A stretch of DNA of 64,000 nucleotides from assembly GCF_040222815.1 (NCBI RefSeq), contig NZ_JAVKCH010000015.1, positions 248,001 to 312,000 of the forward strand. Reading direction: 5' to 3'. The notes below the pieces were generated by a model. That model did no database searches and was not told where the DNA came from. It saw only the letters and a list, made by a program, of their open reading frames with translations. Source of the DNA: Imperialibacter sp040222815. Its GTDB lineage: Bacteria > Bacteroidota > Bacteroidia > Cytophagales > Cyclobacteriaceae. A program made the position numbers and the translations under genes. Positions 35,213 through 44,254 of this stretch are shown in pieces (the stretch's first letter is position 1; every line of letters begins with the position of its first letter).

Positions 35213-35781
35213 TAGCGAATTTGAACCATCTTCAGCTCCCATACGGATGGTGAGTTGGCCGGTATTTGTCCGTAGGCAACCTGTCCAAAGGCCAGCTTTG
35301 AAGGCAGGTAAAATACGTATCTATCGTTCAATTTCATTAGCTGGCTTCCCTCCCTAAGGCCGGCCACCAAAAAGGTGTTTTCGAAAACAAATCCACCTCC
35401 AAAATTGAATTTATAGGGCACATAGGCAATGGCTGAGTCATAGATATTGTACTTCAAAGCCACGTCAGTGAACGTAGTCTCTATCACGGCGCTATCCATT
35501 CTGCTGATGGTAAAGTGCACCGAAACGATGTCATTCTTATTGGGTGCAGGCCCGCTGCCTTCTTCCAGCACTTTGTACCTAAGTCCGCTCTCCGTAGTCT
35601 GCACGCCCTCAATGCCGTACTTAGCCAAATATTCATCGATGGCTATGCTGTCCTTTTTGTATTGCGCCTCCACATCAAATACGGGGTCAGGCTCATCTAC
35701 ACTAAGATCGCAGCTCGCAAGTGACGCTGCCAGCGTTGCAACAAACAAAATAACCGCAGCTGTTCTAACTCTAAATATCAT
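35212..35781 (-). CDS. FKBP-type peptidyl-prolyl isomerase, lipoprotein (1 of 3)
   Basis: From the ATG at 35781 the protein has 189 residues; a GTG one codon earlier is also in frame. A lipoprotein signal ends LAASLASCDLS, followed by a linker and an FKBP domain from about residue 65 (ESGLRYKVLEEGSGPAPNKN). Several FKBP positions are changed: the FDSSY strand is absent and the G-W-D core is replaced by FLVAGLREGSQL, so isomerase activity may be weak. It is the third of three consecutive FKBP lipoprotein genes on this strand. Confidence 0.85.
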   Translation of the reverse strand: MIFRVRTAAVILFVATLAASLASCDLSVDEPDPVFDVEAQYKKDSIAIDEYLAKYGIEGVQTTESGLRYKVLEEGSGPAPNKNDIVSVHFTISRMDSAVIETTFTDVALKYNIYDSAIAYVPYKFNFGGGFVFENTFLVAGLREGSQLMKLNDRYVFYLPSKLAFGQVAYGQIPANSPSVWELKMVQIR

Positions 35782-35794
35782 CACTTGACTTTAT

Positions 35795-36277
35795 TTATCT
35801 TTTGCTATCCAAAACTTCAATCTTAAAAACCAAAACCTGATTGGCCCCTATATCGTCCCCAAAGCCTCTCGTGCCATAGCCAAGATTTGAAGGTATGAGC
35901 AATATGGCTTCGCTGCCTACAGGCAACAGCGCCACTCCCTCGTCCCATCCTTTAATTACTTTGCCAACACCAAGGGTAAACTTAAATGCCTCACCGCTAT
36001 CATAAGAAGAATCAAATTTCTTTCCGCTAAGCAATTTACCTTCGTAGTTTACAGTGACTACTTCGTTCACTCTGGGGAAGGCGCCTGCGCCTTCCCTGGT
36101 GATTGTGTACCTGAGTCCACTTGTGGTAGTTTGAACGTTTTTCAGGTCGTTCTTCTTAATGTACTTATCGATAGCATCGTACTGCTCCTGTAGCGTAAGC
36201 GGATCATCATCTTTATTACACCCCAACGTCACCAATCCAATCACCACAAGTAAAAGAAGAGAAATTCGCTTTATCAT
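35795..36277 (-). CDS. FKBP-type peptidyl-prolyl isomerase, lipoprotein (2 of 3)
   Basis: This 160-residue protein has a signal and lipobox ending VTLGCNKDD and a complete FKBP domain: TSGLRYTITREGAG, VNYEGKLLSGKKFDSSYD, FKFTLGVGKVIKGWDEGVAL and IPSNLGYGTRGFG. The conserved aromatic and Asp residues are present, so it should be an active prolyl isomerase anchored in the cell envelope. It lies 13 bases from the next FKBP gene and 3 bases after the preceding one. Confidence 0.92.
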   Translation of the reverse strand: MIKRISLLLLVVIGLVTLGCNKDDDPLTLQEQYDAIDKYIKKNDLKNVQTTTSGLRYTITREGAGAFPRVNEVVTVNYEGKLLSGKKFDSSYDSGEAFKFTLGVGKVIKGWDEGVALLPVGSEAILLIPSNLGYGTRGFGDDIGANQVLVFKIEVLDSKR

Positions 36278-36280
36278 AGA

Positions 36281-37192
36281 CTACATTTGTTCAATCCCAA
36301 CCAACACTACTTCAAATTTCAAAATTTCGTTAGGCTTAATTGCTCCACCAGCACCTCTCTGGCCATACGCCAGGGAAGACGGCACATAAAGCGTAGCTTC
36401 AGCACCTGTATTGAGCAGGGCAATGCCTTCGTCCCAACCTGGAATCACCTGTCCTCTGCCTATCACAAACTGTAGAGGCTCGCCTCTGTCGTATGAAGCA
36501 TCAAACTTCTCGCCTGCAAGGGTGGTGCCCAGGTAATGCACGTTTACCATGCTTCCGGGAGTCGGAGTTTCGCCGGTGCCCTGCTTTGTGATAACGTAGC
36601 GAAGGCCGGACTCAGTGGTTTGAGCAGCAATATTATTGTCAGCCAAATATTTGTCGATGATTTCACCGTCAACTATAATTTGACCTTCAGCCTCCATCTG
36701 CATTTTTTCCATTTCAGCTTGCTGTAACGCCATCTGCTCCTCCTGATATTGTTCTTCGCTCATCATATCCACCAGGCTGCAATTGAAGGTGATCTGGCTG
36801 CCTCTCTTGATAGAGTCCGGCAACTGAGTTCCGAATGTATCCTCAAATAGTGCTTCGGCGGTCATTTTAAATTGCACACTGTCTCCCTTTTTTAGTTCAC
36901 GGAACACTTCGTAAAGTACTCCCTGAGTTTGCCAGGCCGAGTCGTTATAAAGCATCGGCAATGGTCGGCCTCCACCGGCTTCCACACTGTTGAATAGCGC
37001 ATTTCCATTCTCGTTGAGGTACGAAATATGCATGGTAAGAATCTGGCCATCCGCCGGTTTTTCTCCCTCTCCGTTTCGAATGTAAGACACCTCTGCCCCG
37101 GATTTCGTTGTAAATTTGTCAGCACCACCACAGGCAATTACCAGAGCTGCCAGTCCCAGCAACCCCGATAGGTTTTTAATTTTATTAAACAT
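36281..37192 (-). CDS. FKBP-type peptidyl-prolyl isomerase, lipoprotein with two FKBP-like domains (3 of 3)
   Basis: The 303-residue protein has a lipobox at LVIACGGAD. A first, degenerate FKBP-like domain (about 30-140, GAEVSYIRNGEGEKPADGQ) is followed by a Gln/Met/Glu-rich helical linker (EEQYQEEQMALQQAEMEKMQ). The second domain is complete (about 190-300, FDASYDRGEPLQFVIGRGQ, PSSLAYGQRGAGG). This arrangement resembles trigger-type envelope chaperones, with the first domain perhaps for binding and the second for catalysis, which is inference. Its ATG lies inside the end of nrnA (8-base overlap). Confidence 0.9.
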   Translation of the reverse strand: MFNKIKNLSGLLGLAALVIACGGADKFTTKSGAEVSYIRNGEGEKPADGQILTMHISYLNENGNALFNSVEAGGGRPLPMLYNDSAWQTQGVLYEVFRELKKGDSVQFKMTAEALFEDTFGTQLPDSIKRGSQITFNCSLVDMMSEEQYQEEQMALQQAEMEKMQMEAEGQIIVDGEIIDKYLADNNIAAQTTESGLRYVITKQGTGETPTPGSMVNVHYLGTTLAGEKFDASYDRGEPLQFVIGRGQVIPGWDEGIALLNTGAEATLYVPSSLAYGQRGAGGAIKPNEILKFEVVLVGIEQM

Positions 37193-38216
37193 GTAAGAAT
37201 GAAATGTTTTTGTTTAAATCTTCTTTATATAAAGGCAATAAATTCTTGAACTTTTCAACTGTAGCTTCCAGGCTATCCGTGGAGGCTCCTCCTGCTGCAT
37301 TTTTGTGACCCCCGCCATCAAAATGATCTCTGGCAAACTGATTGACAGAAAAATCTCCCATCGACCTGAAAGACATTTTTACCTTTCCGTCTCTTTCGAT
37401 GATTGTGGCAGCCATCACCACACCCTTTATTGACAAGGCATAGTTCACAAGCCCCTCAGTATCACCATTCTTTGAGTTGAACTTCTTCAGGTCTTCCTTG
37501 CTGATCACAAAATAGGCAACACCAAACTCGGGCAGCACCTGCAACCTTTGACTGAAAGCGAACCCTAAAAACTTCAGTCTGTCAATGGAGTTATTATCGT
37601 AAATCAGTTTGCTCACTTTGGTGACATCCGCACCACTGTCTATCAGGTCCGCCACTATTCGGTGAACTCTGGATGAAGTTGAAGGATGCCGAAATGAGCC
37701 TGTGTCGGTCATAATGCCTGCATAAAGGCATTCTGCAATATCTTTGTCAATAAGGGATTTGTCTCCAAGTTGCTCGATAAGCTGAAAAACGAGCTCAGCG
37801 GTTGCCGCAGCTTCTATCGTCCAAAGGCTGTAATCGGCGAAGTCACCTGGGTTGAGGTGATGATCGATGAGTACCTTCACTGCCTTGGAGGCAGCCACCA
37901 GCTCTCCTACTTTTTCAATCCGGGACAGCGTGGAAAAATCGAGGCAGAAAATAATGTCAGCCGCATCGATTAACTTGGCCGAGAGCGTCTCATTTCCATC
38001 TTCAAAGTTGATTACAGCGTCATTTCCCTTCATCCAGGCCAAAAACTCCGGGTAATCAGTGGGGGTAATCACATCCACATGATGCCCTTTTGCCAAAAGA
38101 TAATTCGCCAAACCCAACGAAGAGCCCAATGCATCGGCATCTGGCTTTATATGGGTAGTGATGATTATTCGCTTGGGTTGAAGGAGTAAATCCCTAAACT
38201 GGTCAATTTGCTGCAT
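37185..38216 (-). CDS. nrnA: DHH phosphoesterase, NrnA-like oligoribonuclease/pAp phosphatase
   Basis: The 343-residue protein has the DHH motifs KPDADALGSSLGLANYL, the acidic FCLDFS, the signature DHHLNP and a DHHA1 domain with FDGGGHKNAAGG. Family members degrade short oligoribonucleotides and dephosphorylate pAp. It is the first gene of the minus-strand run. The following FKBP gene overlaps it by 8 bases. No exact TAnnTTTG promoter was found upstream on this strand. Confidence 0.88.
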   Translation of the reverse strand: MQQIDQFRDLLLQPKRIIITTHIKPDADALGSSLGLANYLLAKGHHVDVITPTDYPEFLAWMKGNDAVINFEDGNETLSAKLIDAADIIFCLDFSTLSRIEKVGELVAASKAVKVLIDHHLNPGDFADYSLWTIEAAATAELVFQLIEQLGDKSLIDKDIAECLYAGIMTDTGSFRHPSTSSRVHRIVADLIDSGADVTKVSKLIYDNNSIDRLKFLGFAFSQRLQVLPEFGVAYFVISKEDLKKFNSKNGDTEGLVNYALSIKGVVMAATIIERDGKVKMSFRSMGDFSVNQFARDHFDGGGHKNAAGGASTDSLEATVEKFKNLLPLYKEDLNKNISFLHV

Positions 38217-38340
38217 GTAAAATGATACCTTCCGAGGAGAACAGGTAAAATGTGAAGTGCAAAAGTGAGAAGAATATTTTAATTAGAAAAACGCATTCCC
38301 GAACGCAAATGGTTAAAGGAGTGCCTATTTAGTGCCAGCG

Positions 38341-38372
38341 TTCGTTCAAAACAAATTAATCTGCTAACTTTG
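38341..38372 (+). promoter_or_regulatory. Promoter candidate for ndk
   Basis: TAACTTTG (38365-38372) matches the Bacteroidota -7 consensus, with TTCG at 38341-38344 as an imperfect -33 element at 20-base spacing. The predicted start leaves a leader of about 30 bases before ndk. Confidence 0.5.
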
Positions 38373-38410
38373 CGGGCGTTTTGAAAACCCTTTCTAATAT
38401 ATAATCAAAA

Positions 38411-38830
38411 ATGGCAGGATCAATTACCTTTTCAATGATTAAGCCTGACGCTTACGGCGCAGGAAACTCCGGCGCAATCCTAAAAATGATTGAGGAAGCT
38501 GGGTTTACTATTAAAGCAATGAAGCTAACTAAGCTGACTCCCGAGGTGGCTGGTAAGTTCTACGAAGTGCATAAGGAACGTCCTTTTTATGGTGAACTTT
38601 GTGCCTACATGTCTTCAGCACCAATAATTGCCCTAGTGCTTCAAAAAGCCAATGCAGTAGAAGAGTTTCGCAAACTTATTGGTGCCACCGACCCTACCAA
38701 GGCTGCTGAAGGAACCATCCGCAAGATTTTTGCTAAGTCAATTGAGGCAAATGCTGTGCATGGATCAGACTCAGACGAGAATGCTGCCATTGAAGCTGGC
38801 TTCTTTTTCTCTCAGTTCGAGAGGGTTTAA
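38411..38830 (+). CDS. ndk: Nucleoside diphosphate kinase
   Basis: This 139-residue protein has the family length and order: TFSMIKPDAYG at the start, then GFTIKAMKLTKLTPE, ERPFYGELCAYMSS, GATDPTKAAEGTIR and the catalytic histidine in NAVHGSDSDENA. It balances nucleoside triphosphate pools using ATP. It is monocistronic, with a consensus-like promoter in front and a strong terminator behind. Confidence 0.97.
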   Translation: MAGSITFSMIKPDAYGAGNSGAILKMIEEAGFTIKAMKLTKLTPEVAGKFYEVHKERPFYGELCAYMSSAPIIALVLQKANAVEEFRKLIGATDPTKAAEGTIRKIFAKSIEANAVHGSDSDENAAIEAGFFFSQFERV

Positions 38831-38856
38831 GAAAGATTAGCCAAAGCGAGCCACAG

Positions 38857-38885
38857 AGCCATGAAGCATTTCATGGCTTTTTTTT
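38857..38885. terminator. Terminator between convergent ndk and scpA
   Basis: AGCCATGAA (38857-38865) pairs with TTCATGGCT (38870-38878) and is followed by a long T-run on the plus side. It ends ndk; the minus-strand side lacks a comparable T-run. Confidence 0.85.
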
Positions 38886-39672
38886 ATTCTTCAGGCAGCA
38901 CCACCACTTCTTCGCCTTCAAGTTTTTCAATCCAAAAGTTGTTAAATCCTTCGCCAATGAAAATGGTGATCATTCTCATTTGCAGCAGCTCCAGAATGGC
39001 AAGAAAGTTAAATATCACTGCGATTTTCGTTGGCATATCTTCCATTACATTAGCAAACGACACCCGGCCAGCATCACCCAGTTTATTCATGATGAAGTCC
39101 CTTTGACTGGAAATGGTGAATGGGTATTGCACCACATTGTGTATCGGTTTTTTCTGCTCGTACTCAAACCTCTCCAACACCCGCATATACACTTTCAGCA
39201 GCTTATAAAGGTCAATATCCTGCAACTCGGCTTCCACATTGTTTATTTCTGACAGCGACCTGAGCTCTTTTTCAAGATTCCCCCTCATTTCTCTGTCCAA
39301 TCTGTCTGCCTCCATTTTCGAGAGCTCCTCCACCACCGACTTGTACTTCTTGTACTCCAGCAGGTGTTTAACAAGCTCCTCTCTTGGGTCAATTTCATTG
39401 CCTAGCTCGTCCAGCACTGGCCTGGGTAGCAGCATCTTTGCCTTTATGCGCATCAACGTAGCTGCTACTAATATAAACTCACTGGCCACCTCAATATTCA
39501 TTGACTCGAGGTGCTGCAGGTAGTCAAGAAAGTCGGCCGTAATTTTAGAAATGGGAATGTCATGAATATCCAGCTCGTCTCTTTCAATGAAGAACAAGAG
39601 CAGGTCAAACGGCCCTTCGAACAATGCCAATTTGATTTCAAACTTTGAAGAATCTGTTTGTGAGATATCCAT
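38884..39672 (-). CDS. scpA: Segregation and condensation protein A
   Basis: This 262-residue kleisin has the ScpA opening KLALFEGPFDLLLFFIERDE, then ISKITADFLDYL, and ILVAATLMRIKAKMLLP. A winged-helix C-terminal part follows (FLAILELLQMRMITIFIGE). ScpA bridges SMC heads in the chromosome-condensing complex. The ScpB partner is not adjacent. A TAAATTTG match on the minus strand (39690-39697) lies very close to the start, and no -33 element was seen. Confidence 0.94.
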   Translation of the reverse strand: MDISQTDSSKFEIKLALFEGPFDLLLFFIERDELDIHDIPISKITADFLDYLQHLESMNIEVASEFILVAATLMRIKAKMLLPRPVLDELGNEIDPREELVKHLLEYKKYKSVVEELSKMEADRLDREMRGNLEKELRSLSEINNVEAELQDIDLYKLLKVYMRVLERFEYEQKKPIHNVVQYPFTISSQRDFIMNKLGDAGRVSFANVMEDMPTKIAVIFNFLAILELLQMRMITIFIGEGFNNFWIEKLEGEEVVVLPEE

Positions 39673-39738
39673 TTTCTGTAAGGTAGCATCAAATTTACCA
39701 ACTCAGTAAATAATAGTAAGCCTTTAGCCAAAAAAATG

Positions 39739-39746
39739 TACCTTTG
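39739..39746 (+). promoter_or_regulatory. Promoter candidate for dxs (TACCTTTG)
   Basis: An exact match to TAnnTTTG lies 93 bases before the dxs ATG in the divergent scpA-dxs gap. A clear -33 TTG at normal spacing is missing, so this is tentative. Confidence 0.35.
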
Positions 39747-39838
39747 CCACCTCGATTGACTCATAAAGAGAAAAAAGTTATAATAAACATTTAAGGAACT
39801 GGTTAGTTGATTACCTTATATCACAACCTGCGAATAGT

Positions 39839-41758
39839 ATGCTGATACAGCCCGGCGAGCTTCTTTCCACTATCAATTACCCTTCTGACGTCAGAAAACT
39901 TGATCCATCACAGCTAGTGCAGCTAGCGGATGAATTACGTCAATTCATTGTCGACAATGTGTCAGTATATGGTGGGCATTTTGGAGCCAGCCTTGGCGTT
40001 GTGGAGCTTACCGTCGCCCTTCACTATGCATTTAATACGCCAAATGATCAGCTGGTTTGGGACGTGGGGCATCAGGCATACGGGCATAAAATTCTCACAG
40101 GAAGAAAGGAGGTATTCCACACCAACCGTTTTTATGGTGGGATATCCGGCTTCCCCAAAAGAAAGGAAAGTGAATATGACGCCTTTGGGGTAGGTCACTC
40201 TTCAACATCTATTTCTGCGGCGCTTGGGATGGCAGTGGCTTCCCACTACAAAAAAGAAAAGCAGAAGCAACATGTAGCTGTAATAGGCGACGGTGCCCTT
40301 ACTGGTGGAATGGCCTTCGAAGCCATGAACCATGCGGGTGTAGCCAACAGCAACCTGCTGATAGTGTTGAACGACAATTGCATGTCGATAGACCCCAATG
40401 TGGGCGCACTAAAGGATTACCTTACTGACATCACCACCTCCCACACCTACAACAAGGTGAAGGATGAAGTGTGGAACATCCTCGGAAAAATCAGCAAGTT
40501 TGGGCCAAATGCGCAGGAAATTGCTTCCAAGGTAGAAAACAGTGTAAAGGGCTTTTTGATAAAGAGCAGCAACCTCTTTGAATCCCTCAACTTAAGATAT
40601 TTTGGGCCGGTAGACGGCCACGACGTTACGCATCTGGCACAGATTTTTAATGACCTGAAAGACATTCCCGGGCCTAAGATTCTGCATTGCGTAACAGTGA
40701 AAGGCAAGGGCTTCGCTTTAGCGGAAAAAGACCAAACAAAATGGCATGCGCCGGGTAAGTTCGATAAGCTGACAGGAGAGATTCACAAGAAAGTTTATGA
40801 TGCGCCACAACCGCCCAAGTATCAGGACGTGTTTGGACATACACTTGTTGAGCTGGCCGAAAAGAACGAAAAGATAATGGGGATCACCCCAGCGATGCCC
40901 TCTGGCTCCTCTATGAACATCATGATGAAAGCCATGCCAGACAGGGCTTTTGATGTAGGCATTGCCGAGCAGCATGCGGTCACTTTCTCTGCCGGCCTGG
41001 CTACGCAGGGGTTAACACCGTTCTGTAATATCTACAGCACATTTATGCAACGTGCTTACGACCAGGTGATCCACGATGTATGCCTTCAAAATCTGCCGGT
41101 GGTATTCTGCCTCGACAGGGCCGGCTTTTCAGGAGCTGACGGGCCCACCCACCATGGGGCTTACGATATTGCTTTCATGCGCTGCATCCCTAATATGATC
41201 GTTTCCTCACCAATGAATGAGGAGGAGCTTCGAAACCTGATGTATACCGCCCAGCTGCAAAAAGAAGGTGCATTCACTATCAGGTATCCAAGAGGCAACG
41301 GGGTAATGCCCAATTGGAAGACCCCTTTCAAAGAAATACCAATTGGCCAGGGCAGAAAGCTTAGAGAAGGCGATGACCTGGCTATCCTAACCCTAGGGCA
41401 CATTGGGAACTATGCCACCGAAGCATGCCATATGTTAGAAGAGGATCATGTGGATGCAGCCCATTACGATATGCGGTTCGTGAAGCCATTGGATGAGGCG
41501 ATGCTGCACGAGGTCTTCAAAACTCACAAATATGTAATCACAGTCGAAGATGGCTGCCTACAGGGCGGTTTCGGCAGTGCCATCATTGAGTTTATGGCCG
41601 ACAACGGCTATACAGCCAAAATTGTGCGGCTGGGAATCCCTGACGACGTGATTGAGCACGGAGAACAGCATGAACTGCACCACGAGTGTGGCTTCGATGC
41701 GCAAGGGATTTACGACGCAGCTGTCAAACTACTTGAGCCGTCCGGCGTACTAAAATAA
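39839..41758 (+). CDS. dxs: 1-deoxy-D-xylulose-5-phosphate synthase
   Basis: The 639-residue thiamine-diphosphate enzyme has LVWDVGHQAYGHKILTGR, the cofactor motif GDGALTGGMAFEAMNHAG ending in NDN, the catalytic glutamate in FDVGIAEQHAVTFSAG and a transketolase C-terminal domain. It condenses pyruvate and glyceraldehyde 3-phosphate in the first step of the MEP pathway. It therefore supplies isoprenoids for quinones and for the carotenoid route suggested by crtD later in the window. An alpha/beta hydrolase gene follows after 18 bases and is probably co-transcribed. Confidence 0.97.
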   Translation: MLIQPGELLSTINYPSDVRKLDPSQLVQLADELRQFIVDNVSVYGGHFGASLGVVELTVALHYAFNTPNDQLVWDVGHQAYGHKILTGRKEVFHTNRFYGGISGFPKRKESEYDAFGVGHSSTSISAALGMAVASHYKKEKQKQHVAVIGDGALTGGMAFEAMNHAGVANSNLLIVLNDNCMSIDPNVGALKDYLTDITTSHTYNKVKDEVWNILGKISKFGPNAQEIASKVENSVKGFLIKSSNLFESLNLRYFGPVDGHDVTHLAQIFNDLKDIPGPKILHCVTVKGKGFALAEKDQTKWHAPGKFDKLTGEIHKKVYDAPQPPKYQDVFGHTLVELAEKNEKIMGITPAMPSGSSMNIMMKAMPDRAFDVGIAEQHAVTFSAGLATQGLTPFCNIYSTFMQRAYDQVIHDVCLQNLPVVFCLDRAGFSGADGPTHHGAYDIAFMRCIPNMIVSSPMNEEELRNLMYTAQLQKEGAFTIRYPRGNGVMPNWKTPFKEIPIGQGRKLREGDDLAILTLGHIGNYATEACHMLEEDHVDAAHYDMRFVKPLDEAMLHEVFKTHKYVITVEDGCLQGGFGSAIIEFMADNGYTAKIVRLGIPDDVIEHGEQHELHHECGFDAQGIYDAAVKLLEPSGVLK

Positions 41759-41776
41759 TCTTACTATATTGGCTCT

Positions 41777-42559
41777 ATGGGCCTATTTGTAAAGAAACTG
41801 TCACCAGAAGAGGAACTACCGTCTTCTATCCACCCTCCTGTACTTTTGCTTCACGGTTTTTGTGAGGATCACACCATTTGGGAAAATATGCTGTCGGCTT
41901 TTCCTGGCAGAACAATCTATCTTGTCGACCTTCCCGGCTTTGGGAAGAGCAAGGTAGAGCTACCCAACCCACTTTCCATCGATTGGGTGGCTGAGGTTAT
42001 TTACCGTCAGGTGATTGATCCTGAAAAGATTGAACCGATTGTTGTCGGGCATTCACTGGGAGGCTATGTGGCGCTGGCTATGGCAGAAAAATATGGGAAT
42101 AGCCTGAAAGGCCTGTGTCTGTTTCACTCCACTGTCTTTGCTGATTCAGGGGAAAAGAAAGCAACAAGAAACAAAGTGATTGATTACGTCACCAAAAGCG
42201 GAGTAGAAAGCTTTACCACTGAGTTTGTTCCCGGTCTTTTCCACAGCCTCTTTAGAAGGAAGAATCCGGACATTGTGGAGCAAGTAGTTGGCCTGGCATC
42301 AGGAACCAGGCTTGATACCCTGACCGCCTACACTGCTGCCATGCGGGACAGGCCCGAAAGAAGCGAAGTGTTGAAGATGTTTGAGCAGCCAAAGCTCATC
42401 ATTGCTGGAGAAAAAGACGGGGCTGTGCCATTAGAACAAAGTCTGCTGATGACGGAAATGGTTGGCTCTGATCAATTTGTGCTTTTGGAGGAGACAGCCC
42501 ACATGGGCATGTACGAACAACCTGAAGCGTGCAAAAAGGCGCTTAGCTCGTTGGCGTAA
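41777..42559 (+). CDS. Alpha/beta-fold hydrolase
   Basis: The 260-residue cytosolic hydrolase has the oxyanion segment LLLHGFCEDHTIW, the nucleophile elbow VGHSLGGYVALA, the acid in AGEKDGAVP and the histidine in EETAHMGMYEQP. The triad is complete. The substrate cannot be told. It follows dxs closely and ends at a hairpin shared with the convergent lipoprotein gene. Confidence 0.88.
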   Translation: MGLFVKKLSPEEELPSSIHPPVLLLHGFCEDHTIWENMLSAFPGRTIYLVDLPGFGKSKVELPNPLSIDWVAEVIYRQVIDPEKIEPIVVGHSLGGYVALAMAEKYGNSLKGLCLFHSTVFADSGEKKATRNKVIDYVTKSGVESFTTEFVPGLFHSLFRRKNPDIVEQVVGLASGTRLDTLTAYTAAMRDRPERSEVLKMFEQPKLIIAGEKDGAVPLEQSLLMTEMVGSDQFVLLEETAHMGMYEQPEACKKALSSLA

Positions 42560-42589
42560 AAAAAGAAAGGCCACCCCGATGGAGTGGCC
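42560..42589 (-). terminator. Terminator for the convergent lipoprotein gene
   Basis: GGCCACTCC and GGGGTGGCC pair across 42569-42589, with one mismatch near the loop. On the minus strand a TTTCTTTTTTT tract follows. The plus side has no T-run, so this mainly ends the 42.6-43.6 kb gene. Confidence 0.8.
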
Positions 42590-42614
42590 CCTGTATTTTA
42601 CCTAAAAGCAAATT

Positions 42615-43589
42615 TTAGTCTTCAGATGGCTCTATCTTAACTGTAACAGTAATCGATCTGTTGGTTCCAGAAGTCCCATCAGTTTTGACAACTTTTACAA
42701 GACCTTTCTTTGATCCTCTTGCAGAAGCTTGGACAAAAGCAAACACTTTACCAGCCTCAAGGTTATTCACCTTAGAAGCGTCTGCTGCCACTTCGCCATA
42801 GGCACTGGCTAGTGCGTCCACATCTCCGATTGCGTCGAATTGTGCAGCAGTCAGGGCAGTTACCTTAAACTTGGTAGCGTTTTTAGTTGGCATTATTGCC
42901 GATAGCGCATTGGTAACGTTTAGTGCAGAAGAAAATGCAGTATTTGCGTCGGCATCATCCATTGCAGCAATTGCGTACTTATTAGTGTCGCCATAGAAAA
43001 ACAAGAAGTCGACGCTGGCTGAATGAGTCTCTCTCGTTTCAGCGTACTTATAAACTTTGTTCTCCTCTGCATCATAAAAGCTTCCTAGCGTTGCATTAGA
43101 CTGACCACCAATAAGTGTTTCAGTATACACAACTACTTCAACGGGAGCTGCTTCAACGGTAGCTGTAAAAGTTTTTGAAGCTTCCTGCGCCTCATCGTCA
43201 ACTCCCACAAATTCCCAAGATAGCTCCTTACCAACGTCTTCGGCATCAAACTCATAAGTCACGACAACCGTCCCGACAGTACCTTCCTCAGTAAGTGTCA
43301 CCGCTGCTTCATCTTTTCCAATAAATTGTGCTGTTCCTGCAACCCCATCAACGGATGGTACAATCTTTAAGGTATTAAACAGCCCTTCTGCGGTAACAAC
43401 AACTGTGAAGGTAGCTGTCTCACCTTCAACAGCGGAAATCGCAGATCCCGATACTTCAACACCTTCTACTTCTACTTCAATCGAAGGTGCAGTTGGTAGT
43501 GGCTCTTCTTCGTCACCACCGCAACTTGCCAAAATGGCTACAGATCCGATTGCACTAAAGAACAATAAATTTCTAAATAGTTTTTTCAT
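42615..43589 (-). CDS. Exported lipoprotein with immunoglobulin-like beta domain, function unknown
   Basis: From the ATG at 43589 the protein has 324 residues, with a lipoprotein signal ending AILASCGGDEEEP. The next 130 residues are Val/Glu/Thr-rich beta sequence of bacterial Ig-like character (EGETATFTVVVTAEGLFN). A C-terminal part near YTETLIGGQSNATLGSFYDA contains many Ala-Asp-rich turns. I do not recognise the family. It is monocistronic, preceded by a 640-base AT-rich gap and followed by its own terminator. Confidence 0.72.
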   Translation of the reverse strand: MKKLFRNLLFFSAIGSVAILASCGGDEEEPLPTAPSIEVEVEGVEVSGSAISAVEGETATFTVVVTAEGLFNTLKIVPSVDGVAGTAQFIGKDEAAVTLTEEGTVGTVVVTYEFDAEDVGKELSWEFVGVDDEAQEASKTFTATVEAAPVEVVVYTETLIGGQSNATLGSFYDAEENKVYKYAETRETHSASVDFLFFYGDTNKYAIAAMDDADANTAFSSALNVTNALSAIMPTKNATKFKVTALTAAQFDAIGDVDALASAYGEVAADASKVNNLEAGKVFAFVQASARGSKKGLVKVVKTDGTSGTNRSITVTVKIEPSED

Positions 43590-44254
43590 GGTTAAATAAT
43601 TTGAATTGGTTTGCAAGATTATGAATTATATCGTAAAAATTAAAGTTTATACCCAGTTAATACTATTTTTAAATTTTACCAACGTTTTTATCAGGTCAAA
43701 TGAGATTTTACAAAAAAATTACACTTTGATAACAAACAGAGGCCTAATTGCCCTTAGGGTTAAAAATTTGGGTTGCTAACAACATCTATGCTCCCAATTT
43801 ATATTGAGGCATTCTAAATAATTATGGTTGGCTTTGGGGTAATGAAATTGAAGAGTCAATAAACTACCCAAAGGTACCAATAACCACATGCAAATTCCAT
43901 ACCTAATAATAGGTATTTCTACTATTGAACCAGATTTTCATCAAAAAGTTGCGAAAGAGAGTGCTATTTCTGCTTTCCGGAAGAAAACCAAACAGCTATG
44001 CCTGCCTTTTCGTTTTGCATATTACATTGAGTAGCAGCCCAAAACGACCCGCCCCGACATTCTGATACTTTTGGTTGCCGTCAATTTTTTTTTAATTTTA
44101 GCTGTTTATAAGATTGAATAAATGCTGAATTAAATATATTTGTACATTGCAATACTGTAAATGTGCAATTCTCACAACGAAAGAGCTATTTAATTGCCAC
44201 ATAAACCTTACATCGAACAAAACTTACTTTTGAACCTATTAACGTCGAATCGCT
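43590..44254. other. 665-base AT-rich gap between divergent genes
   Basis: This is the longest non-coding stretch in the window. It holds a good promoter for the right-hand gene (44114-44142). It also holds one open frame of 48 codons on the plus strand (43888-44034, starting MQIPYLIIGISTIEPDF), with no visible promoter or terminator. I see no tRNA, direct-repeat array or insertion-sequence end. It may contain an uncharacterised small RNA. Confidence 0.45.
44114..44142 (+). promoter_or_regulatory. Promoter for the zinc-ribbon membrane protein gene
   Basis: TTG (44114-44116) and TATATTTG (44135-44142) fit the Bacteroidota -33/-7 pair with 18-base spacing. The predicted leader is about 105 bases. 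Confidence 0.6.

Noticed and set aside
37185..38216. RecJ rather than NrnA for the DHH protein
   Set aside because: At 343 residues it lacks the extra domains of RecJ and has the GGGHKNAAGG end typical of NrnA-type proteins.
43590..44254. Possible tRNA or riboswitch in the long gap
   Set aside because: No T-loop GGTTCRA-type segment with matching stems and no conserved aptamer core could be found by eye.
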